A stretch of DNA of 64,000 nucleotides from the NCBI GenBank assembly GCA_950097015.1, contig CATNEN010000039.1:9409501-9473500 (forward strand), given 5' to 3'. This DNA is from Macrostomum hystrix (Eukaryota; Platyhelminthes; Macrostomidae). A model generated the notes under the pieces. The model did no database searches and was not told the DNA's origin. It saw nothing but the letters and a program-made list of their open reading frames with translations. Positions 30,005-42,007 of the stretch are shown here, piece by piece (positions within the stretch are counted from its first letter, which is position 1; each line of letters begins with the position of its first letter). The position numbers and the translations under genes were made by a program.

Positions 30005-32682
30005 ATGTCAGCTACTTGGGAACTGAATGGATTTCATCTAAGCCTCAAAGCTGAGTCAGATAAAGAGCCAATAACTGTGGAGTCTGAGCATGACCACTGG
30101 CTGGACACCCTTGCCAGCCTTGGCCTTCTGTGCGACCAGCCAGATCTGGCTGATCCCATCGGCTGCCCAAGGCCACAGCCAGACGATGGCAAGCTTTATC
30201 TCTCTCTGTCCAAATCTATTCGACTGCGTCGAGCCGTCGATTGTCTTGCTGAGCAGGTGTTTATGACTATTTTACTTTATGACATCGTGTTTACTTTTAC
30301 AGCTTGCGTAGCTTCTTGCCTAATCTATAAATTGGGTGGTCGGGAGTTTAGTTGCAGAGCAGTAGTGTGTCTGAGTCTGACAGCAAAGTCACTGAGCTCG
30401 AATTAATTGTGAGGTCACTTAATAGTAATAATAACTGCAGGGGGGCTGCGTGCAATGGTACATCATGTGTTGACACTAGACCCGCAGCCAGCGAGGAAGC
30501 AATGCGGCCCATTTCGCTGACTCCTGAGCACACATGCACACAGATACTGTACGCAGGCACACGCTGAAGCAGGTGTACTTTCACATCGCCAGGCAGTGTC
30601 CACTCTTACTGTGCATGACAAGCCCCCTAAGCCTTCTCCCTGTGGCTGCGCCCCAAATGAATATGGCCTCGCCGCGGAATCGAGCTCAGGGACCTTGGTG
30701 CGAGAGGGTAAATGCGTTAGACCGCTCTGCCGCACAGCTATAACCACACACCACACAACATAACTAATTGTCTGTGGCCTCGGTTGCTGAAAGCTCACGG
30801 AACAGCCTGTGTCTGTTGTCCAGTTAGATAAAACTGTCGATGTTGAAATTCGGTCTACAGGAATTCTCAATCTTTAAACTGACCGCTTAGGCCACCGAGC
30901 GCTGCCGTCAACTCGCGCGCCTTCTCGCTGATTTGGAGGCGCAGCGGGCGCGTACCGCGGCTCTGGACCGCGCCTTGCGCAGCCTCGGGCTCCGCCAGCC
31001 AGCTGAGCTGGACGGCGCCCTGGCCGACCTGCTGGCCATCTCCGACGCCTACGCCGCTGCTGTGCCAGTTTTGGACGCTGCTAAAGCGGCTGTCTTCGAC
31101 GACGAGGCCGACGTTGTGCAGGCTAATAATTTCAATGGCGCCATTAAGAACGGGCGAGTAGCGCCCCAGCAACAGCATAGCAACGCGGCACTGTTGGCCG
31201 AACTAGAACGCAGGCGCCGGCAGCGACGGAGGCAGCGACAGCGGCAGCAGCAGCAGCGAAGAAAGCGATCGGGCAGCGTTGGAGACAGCGTCGATGGCGC
31301 CCGCCGATGGCACGGCAGCTGCGAGTCTGCTTTGAGTGAGTTTTTTAAGTCCACTCAAGACTTTTTTAAGAGGTTGTAGCCTAGTGGTTAGGGCTTCGGA
31401 CTCATGACTTGAAGGTCGGGGGTTCGATTCCCGACTCTCATTGCTTCAGTTCACCCAGCTGTTAAATGGGTACCAGCATTAGCTGGGATAATTGAAGGTG
31501 GGTGTGGCGTCCCCCCAGTCCATGGACTGAAAAGCTGTACGCAGTCTTCAAATGCGCCGCGCAATAGCTGCGGCTGTGCTTTCGGCTGCACACCTGGCCC
31601 GATTGGGACAGGTGTAATCAATTATTATTATTATCATTATTTTTATTATTATTTATTATTATTTAGGTCCAAAATCCATTACATTAGTTTTTTCTATTTA
31701 ATTGTGTACTTTTTCAATACGAAAATTCATTCAAAGACGTCGCCTTAGCTCCACCCTGGGAGTCGACGATGTCGCCGGCTGAGGCTGGCGAATTCGCACG
31801 TCATTTCGCGCGCCTGTTCGTCGTGCCAACAGCGCTGCCAGCTTGCCACGCCCGGCTGAGCCTCCTGCACAGGCGGATCAGCGAATGTGACTCGCTCATG
31901 GGTGAGAATAGGGTCTAGCTCTGTGGTTACAAGGGTTCGAATCTCTGACCAATTGACTCGCTCATGGGTGAGAATAGGGTCTGGCTCTGTGGTTACACGG
32001 GTTCGAATCTCTGACCAATTGACTCGCCCATGGGTGAGAATATGGTCTAGCTGTCTCATCCTTTATCCCTCTCTGTTTATCCTATCCTTTCTCTTAATGT
32101 GTATCAATATTTTATCTCACTGCCTGTCTCTGTCACCTGCCATCCTCATTCATAAACACTGTTTAGGCTACCCTGAACAGGCACCTTTATTGCTAGGAAT
32201 ATATTCATAACGGTACCAGCCGATAGACTAGCCAAATAGGCCCATTTGCGTTAGAAGAATGGTTGCCTCGTTTGATAAATATTCAAACGCCTACATTAAA
32301 ATGCGTGTTCTGTGTGAAAATGTGTTATTCAGCTAATCTACGAGACATTCTGCGCCTACCTGGCGCTGCTTCGTCTCGCGCAGTCGTCGCCGCTGTCGAG
32401 CGCCTGGCGTCGGCGCGTCAAGCCGAAGCGCGCGACTGCCTAGCGGAGCTGCTCGGTCCAGACGAGGCGTCCGGCCTGGCCCGTCGGCTGGCCGAGTACG
32501 ACCGCTTCTTCGGCCAGTTCAACGGCCTGGTTGGCGACCTGCGAGCCGAGCTTGGCGTTGCCAGAATGTCGCACATTCTGCCCGCCGTCCGGGCCTGCGT
32601 CCAAGCTGCCCGCGCCAACGGCTGGGACGGAGGCAGTGACGACGGCGCCAGTGCTAAACGGGAAGTTTTAAATGCGAACTGA
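30005..32682 (+). CDS. Unrecognised coiled-coil protein, four exons
   Basis: Exons 30005-30256, 30891-31335, 31749-31901 and 32333-32682 join in consistent phases (0, 1, 1) to a 399-residue protein ending in TGA. Acceptors are GACCGCTTAG, CGCCTTAG and TTATTCAG; donors are CAG|GTGTTT, TTGA|GTGAGT and ATGG|GTGAGA. It opens MSATWELNGFHLSLKAESDK; residues 60-110 (LYLSLSKSIRLRRAVDCLAE, then ATERCRQLARLLADLEAQRA) look like coiled coil. A very basic RQRQ-rich stretch near residue 200 and helical LARRLAEYDRFFGQFNGLVG near the C-terminus follow. Overall it resembles small centrosome, augmin or kinetochore coiled-coil subunits, but I cannot name a family. The first intron carries a SINE-A and the second a SINE-B. 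Confidence 0.7.
30437..30738 (-). mobile_element. SINE-A copy, nearly full length
   Basis: Reverse complement of the family: GACCCGCAGCCAGCGAGGAA, TCGCTGACTCCTGAGCACAC, GGCAGTGTCCACTCTTACTG, GCCGCGGAATCGAGCTCAGG, TAGACCGCTCTGCCGCACAG. It sits in intron 1 of the coiled-coil gene, antisense to it. Confidence 0.88.
31373..31660 (+). mobile_element. SINE-B copy, full length
   Basis: Head GTAGCCTAGTGGTTAGGGCT with A-box-like TAGTGGTTAGGG and a perfect B box GGTTCGATTCC, body CACCCAGCTGTTAAATGGGT and GGGTGTGGCGTCCCCCCAGT, and tail CAGGTGTAATCAATTATTAT followed by (ATT)n. It lies about 38 bp after the exon 2 donor of the coiled-coil gene. Confidence 0.9.
31889..32055 (+). repeat. 66-bp tandem repeat that copies a splice donor
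   Basis: TGACTCGCTCATGGGTGAGA recurs three times (about 31889, 31955 and 32021), separated by ATAGGGTCTAGCTCTGTGGT and TACAAGGGTTCGAATCTCTG. The first copy includes the last codons of exon 3 and its donor. The spacer has a B-box-like GGGTTCGAATC. Confidence 0.9.
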
Positions 32683-32814
32683 AGGTGGATGGAGACGGGC
32701 TATTATTGGAGAGCAGCTAGTGCAGTGTGAATGCGTTCACCAAGTTGCACCGACATCAAAGGCTTAATGGATGATTCAACTCGACCAGATGATTCCCTTG
32801 GCCATTACTGTAAA

Positions 32815-33290
32815 TGAATTTTATCCCCTTATCCCATCCACTATCTATGTGATGTTATCCCCTTATCCCATACACTATCTATGTGATGTTATCCCCTTAT
32901 CCCATACACTATCCATGGGATATTATCCCCTTATCCCATCCACTATCCATGTAATGTTATCCCCTTATCCCATCCACTATCCATGGGCTGTTATCCCCTT
33001 ATCCCATACACTATCCATGGGCTGTTATCCCCTTATCCCATACACTATCTATGTGATGTTATCCCCTTATCCCATACACTAACCATGGGCTGTTATCCCC
33101 TTATCCCATACACTAACCATGGGCTGTTATCCCCTTATCCCATACACTAACCATGGGCTATTGTCCCCTTATCCCATACACTATCCATGGGCTGTTATCC
33201 CCTTATCCCATACACTATTTATATGATGTTATCCCCTTAATTATCCCATCCACTATCCATCGGCTGTAATCCCCTTATCCTTTACACTTC
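32815..33290. repeat. 34-bp minisatellite, about 14 copies
   Basis: The unit is TTATCCCCTTATCCCATACA plus CTATCCATGGGCTG, with variants ATGTGATG and TAACCATGGG. It starts about 130 bp after the stop codon of the coiled-coil gene. Confidence 0.96.
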
Positions 33291-33299
33291 TGTTGATTT

Positions 33300-36200
33300 T
33301 CCCATTTTTAGTTGTTGTTTTTTTCAAGCTGTTTTTTAATCGTAAAAACTTGTTTGCCTCAATTGCAATTCTTTTGTTGTTTGTTTTTTGTTTTCTTGTT
33401 TTTCTTTAAAGTGCAATCAGTGATTACAGCAACTTCTTTAGGAGTTGCTCTTAACACAGAAACACATCAACACAAAATATAAATTTAATCGTTTCATAAC
33501 TTTATGAATTATGTGTGCCGGCTGGATCCATTGATAATAATGCGTTGCTGTTCTCTGCCTAGTTAGTGCATTTGCTTAGAGCCTAATTTGGCCACAATTG
33601 CCTCGATCCCTCTGATTAGATCTGTGAAAGCAATCGCCATTCTAACTGTAAGTATTCTCGTGTTCTTCTTTCATTTTTTAGTCTAGAGCTTCTTATTTTC
33701 GTGCTGTAGATTTTTGTGCAGTTAGTTTTCGAGTTGATGTTGTGGAACCTAGGGATGTTTAATTAAATATATCCGTGACAGTTTGCCAGTCAGTTTACAT
33801 GGCAAATCACAGTAATAATGTTTACCAATTTAACTAATTACGACTATAACGACATGGCAGACTTGTACATGTATGAGTTCGTTATTTTCATAAAAGTGAC
33901 TGTGCTTTGTTGCTTCAAAGTTTTACCTTGTAGTTTTGTCGTACATTCAAGGCCCGTTTTGCACCACATTGTATAATTGAATACGATACAGCTAGAACGG
34001 GATCAAGGAGCCTGGATGGGTTCATAAGCGAAATATGTATTAAGCCTCTGAAAATTTAATTAGTTAAGGTATATAAACTAGCTTATTTTACTTGTTCTAA
34101 AGCTTGACGACATGAGATTATGCTTATTGTACAATAAGAATCGTGTTAGGTAATGAAGTACTTTTAGCGAAAATGTAGGCACTAGCATAAAAGCATCATC
34201 ACGTTTCAAAAAGATTTGCGGTAAAACGCTAGATTGTGGGTGTCTTTCAGAGTTTCAGGATATAGTTCCGGTATGAGCTAATCATTCCAATTATGTGTAC
34301 ATGCCTATACTCAAGGTTTCCTCTCCGAGCGAGGCTTAAGAGAAAAATTCGAGCCTGCAAAAGGAGGGATAAAGAAAGAAATTACGTCGCTCGCTTATAT
34401 AGCTCAATCATAATATAGCTCGCTCGAGCTTTTAGCACACAACACTAAGTTTGTGTGGAATTGTCATTAAGTATGATGACAAGTATATTACTAAATTGCC
34501 ATAGCACCAACGACTGCTAGACTACAGGTTGTAAGGAAGGTTTCCTTGTGATCCTTGCATTGTGGACAGCAATGCACAATTAACGCGCCTGTTGAGAGAA
34601 CTAATAAGCCGTTTTTTTCTTTTATTTTCATTTAGCCTCTTAGCTTAAAGGGTCTGAAGACATACCATGGAGGCGACTATTGCCCATATCACCAATTTAG
34701 CAATAAAACACTCTTGAGTCTCGAGATCTTGATCTAGTCTCTATATCCACTCAAACGAATTCGTTTCACATTCCGAAATTTAATTTATTTTTTTGTTCTA
34801 AAAAAGTAAAAAACCTGAGCTAGTAAACGATGGAAGTTCTGGTTACTATATATATGTGTACTTGTATGGATAAGAAGGTGCAAAGATTATAAAATAAATA
34901 AAACTTTTGTTTAAGTAGCTTTTCTTGTAAACCGTAAATCACGTTTTTTATTTTACATTCGTATGAGTAAACGATGTTCACAAATGCTTTCTTTTTCGTA
35001 CGACAACCACAAACCCCAGCTTTTGATCGGTGTACGTTTCTAACAACTGTGTGTGTGAATAAATGAAAACCATTATTTTTAATGATAGCCAGAAAACGAT
35101 GTCTTAAATAGTGATAGTATAAAATCGACAAATCTACAGGGCACTAACTAAGGCACTTACAGTACACTGTACACAGTCTCCTTTCTCCGCACTTCGTAGT
35201 CAGAGCTAGCTAGGAACACAGAGCTTTCTTGGAATCAAATATATCCCAAGTTTAAAAAGCAAAGTGACATTAGCTTTAAAAATATTTTTTAATATCCTTT
35301 TTTATATTAAGTTAAGCCTAGGCCTATTGGCAATTGCTTCTATATAGGCCTAGCCATAGGATCGGGCCTAGCCTAGGCTAGGCTAGACCTTAGCTTGTTA
35401 TTTTAGTTCTTAGGCCCTAATTTTAAGGCTAAGGGAAGGCCCATCGTTATTTTGATTCTGGCATAGGCCTATTTAAACTAATTACAGCCATACAGGTTCA
35501 GGCCAGGTATGCCTACAGATTCACAGATAAAGAGCATTGTGACTAGGCCCTATATATATATATGCATAGGACCCAGGCATAGGCCTATTGCTAATGTGGA
35601 TTTAGTTGGGTTAGTTACTAGTTAGCCCTCTATATATAGGCCTTCTATATTAGTTTTTTTAAGTTTTGATCATTTGCAGTTTGTTATGGTAGTGGTGTTT
35701 TTTGTTTACTCAGACCCTTGATAAGCTTTATGATTTTAGTTATGCCCAAACTATATGAACAAATGGCAGAGCTTATTCCCACAGTCACAGTCCTGTGCCG
35801 ATAATTTCAATGTTATCCACATGGATCTGTGTCGATAATTTTCTGCTCATCCACATGGCAGCTTGTATGAATAGGTCTAAAACTCTTTATATAAATATGC
35901 CAGGCTGTTAATTTCAATTTTATCCACACAGTTCTGTTCTTTGAAATGAGGCCCTTTTGGGTTTGAATGTTTTGTTGAACCCTCAAGCCAATAGATCAAC
36001 AAAGTTGACAGTGCATTACGACAGTGTTCTACATTTCAACCTACACATTCATTAACCGACATTAATGTCATCCTTTTTAATTATTGTAATAACAACTTAC
36101 TAAATCTTTTGTCATCGTTACATATTTTCATTCTAAATTGTATTGACTTAAAAAGTAAGAAGTCCATCAAAGAAAATCATGAGTCAACCAGCAGAATTCT

Positions 36201-36555
36201 AGTCAGCACCAAACTCGTCACACATATTATACATCATTAACTATTATTTTACACTATGCATTGATAGTGTACACTATACACTAGGCCTATACTCTGAAGC
36301 AAAAGCCTTATGCTCAGAGAAGAATAGGTAGGGACTTGAAAGTAGACCTATTCATACAAGCTGCTGTGTGGAATGTGGATAAGCAGAATATTATCAGCAT
36401 GGATCCGTGTGGATAAAATTGAAATTATTGGCACTGGACCGTGGGAATAAGCACTTCCTTAACAAATAGTTAGTAGTAGTAGCCAATGAGCTGCTTGCAG
36501 TTGCCTAGCCTAGGCCTAGTCTTGTTCTTGTATAATTTCTTTTAATCCTAAATTG
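33300..36555. other. AT-rich intergenic stretch, no coding gene seen
   Basis: Holds many TAGGCCTA-type palindromes at 35300-36900. A donor-like CTAACTG|TAAGT or ACT|GTAAGT at about 33648 could belong to a non-coding first exon of TXNDC15, but this is a guess. Positions 35800-35890 and 36390-36440 share CACATGGATCTGTGTCGATAAT-like words in opposite orientation (GCATGGATCCGTGTGGATAA), suggesting an old repeat. Confidence 0.4.
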
Positions 36556-36895
36556 GGTTGGTGCTAGTGGCAAAACAGTTAACACATTTGCCTCTTGTAC
36601 TAATGACAATGTCTCTAGGCTTGATTCTATAGCAAAGCCATATTTATTCAGGGTGTAGCTGTGGAAAGGCTTGGGGACTTGTTGTACAATTAAGGCCTTT
36701 GATGACTAGTGCCTAATTCACATTAGAATGTTCACTTCCTGACAATGAGAAAGTCTGGGCAGATGTACATAGGCCTACCTATGTTAGCATAATGCTATGT
36801 ACAGTATATGTATGTGTGTATAGGAGCCTTGCTGATGTGGGTCTAGTGTCACCAAATGATGTGGTATTTCTCACTGCCCATGCAATTAGGCCTAT
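36556..36895 (+). mobile_element. SINE-A copy, diverged
   Basis: AGTGGCAAAACAGTTAACAC, CTCTAGGCTTGATTCTATAG, GGAAAGGCTTGGGGACTTGT, CTGACAATGAGAAAGTCTGG and GGGTCTAGTGTCACCAAATG follow the order of the family consensus. It is older than the copies near 30.5 and 44.8 kb. Confidence 0.75.
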
Positions 36896-37648
36896 TATTA
36901 TGAAATTAATATTATTAGTCCTCTTTCTTTATACTTTCTTTTTTCATATTTAAAGACAACTTTGTAGTTTACTTTAATAAAGTATAGCTTTTTATACAGC
37001 ATTAAAAATGGCATTGTCTATACTTATTGTTTATAAATAGTATGCTTGTGATGGTAAGATTATTAGTCAACATAGCTAGCTATAGCCTATAACCTTTAAA
37101 TCTTTGGCATATTTAGACTTTTGTTAGAAAACTATTAATAGCAATTAGCAATTGTCTCTTAACATTGATTATCAAAGTTAAATAGAAAATCTTAAAAAGG
37201 TAATATATATGTCCTAATCTATATGCAAAATTTAAACAAACATATAATCAGTGGCTAGGATTATAGGTATTATACTTAAGAATTTGGGTTTTTATTAGAA
37301 AAAACTAAATTAAACTTTAGCATTATGTAGAAATTTTATATGGAAGGAAGCACGTTTTCATGATTGACTATTTTTGTCTGGTATTTTTTATAATAAGTTC
37401 TATAGAATCCTAGTATCCTAATCTAAATATATTCGGAAGCCAACACTTGTATTTTTTTTAATATGTTAAGCTTGTCATTGTTGGAATTCAGATTGTAAAA
37501 CTTTAGCTGGGCTAATTATATTGCACCCTACTGGACCTGGTTAACTTAATGTTATTATCTAAATTTGGTCTTCTTTTTGTTCACAGTGCTTTTGGCTGCT
37601 ACTAAATTTATATCAGAAACAATTTCTATTGATTTCAGTGGCGTCACA

Positions 37649-38961
37649 ATGAGGCAAACTGTATTGAGTGTTCTGCTTGTCTTGCAATTCGTTTTATTGC
37701 TGCAAATCGCAGCAGAAGTTAACCAAGCTAATCTTGCAGGCTTGGATGACAATCTTGATAATAAAATGGATCTAATTAGCAGGCAATCAGAGTTAACTGA
37801 GGGTGCATCAACAGAAACTAGCCAATCAGTGCCAAGTAGCAGCGAGACTTTCATTGTTACTAGCGAATCAGCTAGCGTGACCGATAATTCTGTATTAGAT
37901 AAACCATCGTTAGATTCTAGCCAATCAGATTCAATTGATGATAATAAATTAAACACCAGCCAATCAGTAAACAGCAGTCAGCCACAGTCGGCCATGGCAT
38001 TGTCGGCAAGATCAAAGCGCCGTTTTAATTGTTCGCATCGGTCAGTTGCCGCCAATCAGTCGGAGGCGTCGATGGCGACTGTGACGCTGATTAGCACATC
38101 GGATTTTGCTGAACTGCGCGAGGCCTTAATGCCACCGTCTGCGGCACTTGTAGACAGCAACAGCAGCAGCAGCAGCAATGCGACTGGCGCGGCTTCTAAC
38201 CAATCGCAATGCGTTGTGCTTCTATACTACCTTACCTATTGTCCATACTCTATGGCTTTGGCACCGCATTTCAATGCCCTGTCAAGGTGAGGGACATTGT
38301 GGAGGTGCTATCAGTTTCTCCTGAACCTATTGTTAAGCCACTGCCTTCATATCAGAACGTTAAGTGTGATTAATCACTTTTAATTCTCAAATCCTGTAGT
38401 TTGGCCGCTTCCAATCCCTCAGGTCCTGAAGCTTGTCCGCTTCCAATCCCTCAGGTTCCTCAGATTCATATCCTTGCCAATCAATTATTTAAGCAGGCAT
38501 GAACATTGTGACCCAACCCTTTCGCCACCAACTCCAGAGCATTTCCTGGCTTGCAATTCTTCGCAGCCGAGGCTGATAAAGTTAGCCCATTCTACGCCAA
38601 CTATACAACTAGCTTGGCACCGCACATTCGCATCTATCGCGATCGAGACTTCATTGGAGTCAATATCAGTGTGCGTTCACTGGACTCGCTACTAGCAGAA
38701 CTGGCTAACATCACCGGACATCGCCCATTGCCTAACGTCACCGTCACCGATGCGGATTTTCAGGGGCCCGTGCCAACCGTTCTAACGCAGCCGTTCGACT
38801 ATTGGCTGCTATTGTCCTTTCTTTATTTAGTATTTTTCCTGGTGCCCTGGCTAGCGACAAAATCGCCACGTTTGCGCATCGTTTTGACTCAATTTGGCGC
38901 CAATATGGCGCGTCTTTTTTCCACTGGCGGCGGCGGCGCCGCGCATCCTCACGCTGACTAA
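37649..38961 (+). CDS. TXNDC15: TXNDC15, thioredoxin-domain membrane protein
   Basis: Exons 37649-38286 and 38538-38961 (phase 2, acceptor CTCCAG) give 353 residues; human TXNDC15 is about 360. The protein has a signal peptide (MRQTVLSVLLVLQFVLLLQI), a Ser/Asn-rich lumenal stretch with N-glycosylation sites, a thioredoxin-like domain with YLTYCPYSMALAPHFNALSR and AFPGLQFFAAEADKVSPFYA, then PLPNVTVTDADFQGPVPTVL and one membrane span (YWLLLSFLYLVFFLVPWLAT). The active site is C198-P-Y-S201, a CxxS form, as in the human protein (CxxS), so it is unlikely to be a classical oxidoreductase. The human gene is linked to ciliary Hedgehog signalling and Meckel-type ciliopathy. An acceptor TTGTTCACAG at 37587 suggests an upstream non-coding exon; this ATG was chosen because it begins the signal peptide. 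Confidence 0.92.
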
Positions 38962-39049
38962 GAATTGGAATCGGATGCCCCTATTTCGGAGATCTCCGAA
39001 ATCGATTTCCTTGTGTATTACAAGTTTTATTTTATAGTGCAATACTTAC

Positions 39050-40528
39050 ATGCCCCTTGTTGTACTTGGGATTTCCTGTGTTGTACTGGGATTTCCTGTG
39101 TTGTACTGGGATTTCCTGTGTTGTACTGGGATTTCCTGTGTTTTACCTGGGATTTCCTGTGTTGTACTGGGATTTCCTGTGTTTTACTTGGGATTTCCAG
39201 TGTTGTACTGGGATTTCCTGTGTTGTACTGGGATTTCCTGTGTTGTACTGGGATTTCCTGTGTTGTACAGGGGTTTCCTGTGTTTTACTTGGGATTTCCA
39301 GTGTTGTACTGTGATTTCCTGTGATGTACTGGGATTTCCTGTGTTGTACTGGGATTTCCTGTGTTGTACTGGGATTTCCTGTGTTGTACTGGGATTTCCT
39401 GTGTTGTACTGGGATTTCCAGTGTTGTACTGGGATTTCCTGTGTTGTACTGGGATTTCCTGTGTTTTAGCTGGGATTTCCTGTGTTGTACTGGGATTTCC
39501 TGTGTTTTACTTGGGATTTCCAGTGTTGTACTGTGATTTCCTGTGTTGTACTGGGATTTCCTGTGTTGTACTGGGATTTCCTGTGTTGTACTGGGATTTC
39601 CTGTGTTGTACTGGGATTTCCTGTGTTTTAGCTGGGATTTCCTGTGTTGTACTGGGATTTCCAGTGTTGTACTGGGATTTCCTGTGTTGTACTGGGATTT
39701 CCAGTGTTGTACTGGAATTTCCTGTGTTGTACTGGGATTTCCTGTGTTTTAGCTGGGATTTCCTGTGTTGTACTGGGATTTCCTGTGTTTTACTTGGGAT
39801 TTCCAGTGTTGTACTGTGATTTCCTGTGTTGTACTGGGATTTCCTGTGTTGTACTGGGATTTCCAGTGTTGTACTGGGATTTCCTGTGTTGTACTGGGAT
39901 TTCCTGTGTTTTAGCTGGGATTTCCTGTGTTGTACTGGGATTTCCAGTGTTGTACTGGGATTTCCTGTGTTGTATTGGGATTTCCTGTGTTTTACCTGGG
40001 ATTTCCTGTGTTGTACTGGGATTTCCTCTGTTTTACCTGGGATTTCCTGTGTTTTACTTGGGATTTCCTGTGTTGTACTGGGATTTCCTCTGTTTTACCT
40101 GGGATTTCCTGTGTTGTACTGGGATTTCCTGTGTTTTACTTGGGATTTCCAGTGTTGTACTGGGATTTCCAGTGTTGTACTGTGATTTCCTGTGTTGTAC
40201 TGTGATTTCCTGTGTTGTACTGGGAATTCCAGTGTTGTACCGGGATATCCTGTGTTGTACTGGGATTTCCTGTGTTTTACTTGGGATTTCCAGTGTTGTA
40301 CTGTGATTTCCTGTGTTGTACCGGGATATCCTGTGTTGTACTGGGATTTCCTGTGTTTTACTTGGGATTTCCAGTGCTGTACTGGGATTTCCTGTGTTTT
40401 ACTTGGGATTTCCAGTGTTGTACTGGGATTTCCTGTGTTGTACTGGGATTTCCTGTGTTGTACTGGGATTTCCTGTGTTGTACTGGGATTTCCTGTGTTT
40501 TAGCTGGGATTTCCTGTGTTGTAATGAA
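39050..40528. repeat. 20-bp minisatellite TGGGATTTCCTGTGTTGTAC, about 73 copies
   Basis: It begins about 90 bp after the TXNDC15 stop. Variants include TTTTACTTGGGATTTCCAGT (21 bp), TTTTAGC and CTCTGTTTTACC. Mixed 20- and 21-bp units keep several frames open, giving spurious Cys/Phe/Gly/Leu-rich ORFs. Confidence 0.98.
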
Positions 40529-40956
40529 ATTTCCTATGCTATGCTTGGATTTGATAGTTGATTACTGTGAAATCTCGTTATAGCACTGTGATTTCTGCCA
40601 CTGAAGTAGCCAATAACTGGTAAAACAATATTCATACCAAAGGGATTACGAATTGCCTCAAGAAATGTTTAAGCTTTTGAATTCTTGTAAATGTCATACT
40701 TATCTGTCATACTTGTACAAGTACGCATGTATCTGATTACCTGCATATGAATTATATTCGCTTACAAATAGCAGAGTCTTGTTTCTTTGATGATCAATTT
40801 TTTATTTCCGTCTTGTCGTTTTTTATAACTTTTTCGTTTCTTTGCAGCATTTAAATGTCTTCAAATTCTTTTGTACAAGATCAATTGTCGCTTATTTTTA
40901 ATTCGTAGAAAATATCATCCCCTAGTTTCAGCTGATTTCTCTCTGACAACTAAAGC

Positions 40957-42007
40957 ATGGCAACAGCCCAGCACAAGCAAGATCAGCAGCAACAGCAAGA
41001 GCAGCAGCAACAGCAGCAGCAGACCTGCTGGTGGTCCTACACCTGGCCTCACAGTCGGGGTCCTCAGACGAAGGCCTCAGCTGTCGGTCCCGGCCGGCCG
41101 CCGTCAGTCCTGGCGCTTGGCGTCCGGCCGTTGAAGCGAACGGGCAGCAGCGGCAGCGGCGGCTCCGGAGGCGGCAAAAAGCGGCTGCAGCAGCAACTGC
41201 CGCCACAGCAGCAGCAGCAGCAGCAGAGTCAGCGCATTGTCACTCTGACAATCAAAGCCGGCTCTGGCGGCTCGGCCGGCTTTGACGAAAAGTTTCAGCG
41301 CTCAGCCTCGCCGCAGTTGCAATCCTCAGTCCTAGCTAGACGCCAGCCACATCTGATGCAACAGCAGCAGCAGCAGCAGCAGCCGCATCTGCTGCACCAG
41401 CCTGAGGACAAGCAGCTGTCTGTGTGCCTCCAATGCGCAGCCTGGGTTGAATGCCAGTCGGCGCACAGGCAGGCCACGGGTCACGTGACCTACCAGCCCG
41501 TGTCGGCGGCGACGGCCGCCTACTACAAGTGCCTGGAGTGCTACCAGCGCATGGTCAATCAGAGACAGGTAGGAGCCGACTGCTTCTGGAAGCGAATAGA
41601 TAACGTTCGTTTTTTATTTATTTAGACTTTTTCGCTACATATCGCCCACCTGCAAACCTGCCAAGGTCTCCGAGCACATGCACCGGGCCAAGCACGTTAA
41701 CTACGTGCGTCTCGGACTGAACGGCTGCGGCTCTGCTCTCCTAGGCAATGGCCTCGCAGCTCCCACTGCCGGCTCCGTTGGCACCGACAACACCGGCGAG
41801 TTCTTTGATGCTGCCGCCGCTTTTGTCGCGTCTTCTTCATCGTCCTCGTCGCCACCGCCTCCGCCGCCGCCCTCTTCAACAGAAACGTTTAGCATCATCA
41901 GCCCGACGACTGTCGACTCCTCGGCCACGGTGCTAGCCGCGTTGAACTTCGCCGACTGCGACCGCCTCCTGGATCCATTCGCGATGTTCGACGATTCGTT
42001 TTCCTGA
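40957..42007 (+). CDS. Glutamine-rich zinc-finger-like protein, two exons
   Basis: Exon 1 (40957-41568) starts ATG in good context and codes poly-Gln runs, a GSSGSGGSGGGKKR stretch and two cysteine pairs, CLQCAAWVECQSAHRQATGH and YYKCLECYQRMVNQRQ, ending CAG|GTAGGA. Exon 2 codes SPTCKPAKVSEHMHRAKHVN and an acidic hydrophobic end LLDPFAMFDDSFS (stop at 42007), which looks like an activation domain. C/H spacing suggests C2H2-like fingers, so a nuclear regulator is likely. The best-looking acceptor (TTATTTAG at 41625) does not keep the frame; the in-phase choice is the weaker GCCAAG at 41665. No named family recognised. A possible polyA signal AATAAA lies near 42450. Confidence 0.6.

Noticed and set aside
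39050-40583. Many overlapping ORFs with CVVLGFPVLYWDF-like repeats
   Set aside because: Translations of the 20/21-bp minisatellite downstream of TXNDC15; no start context or unique domain.
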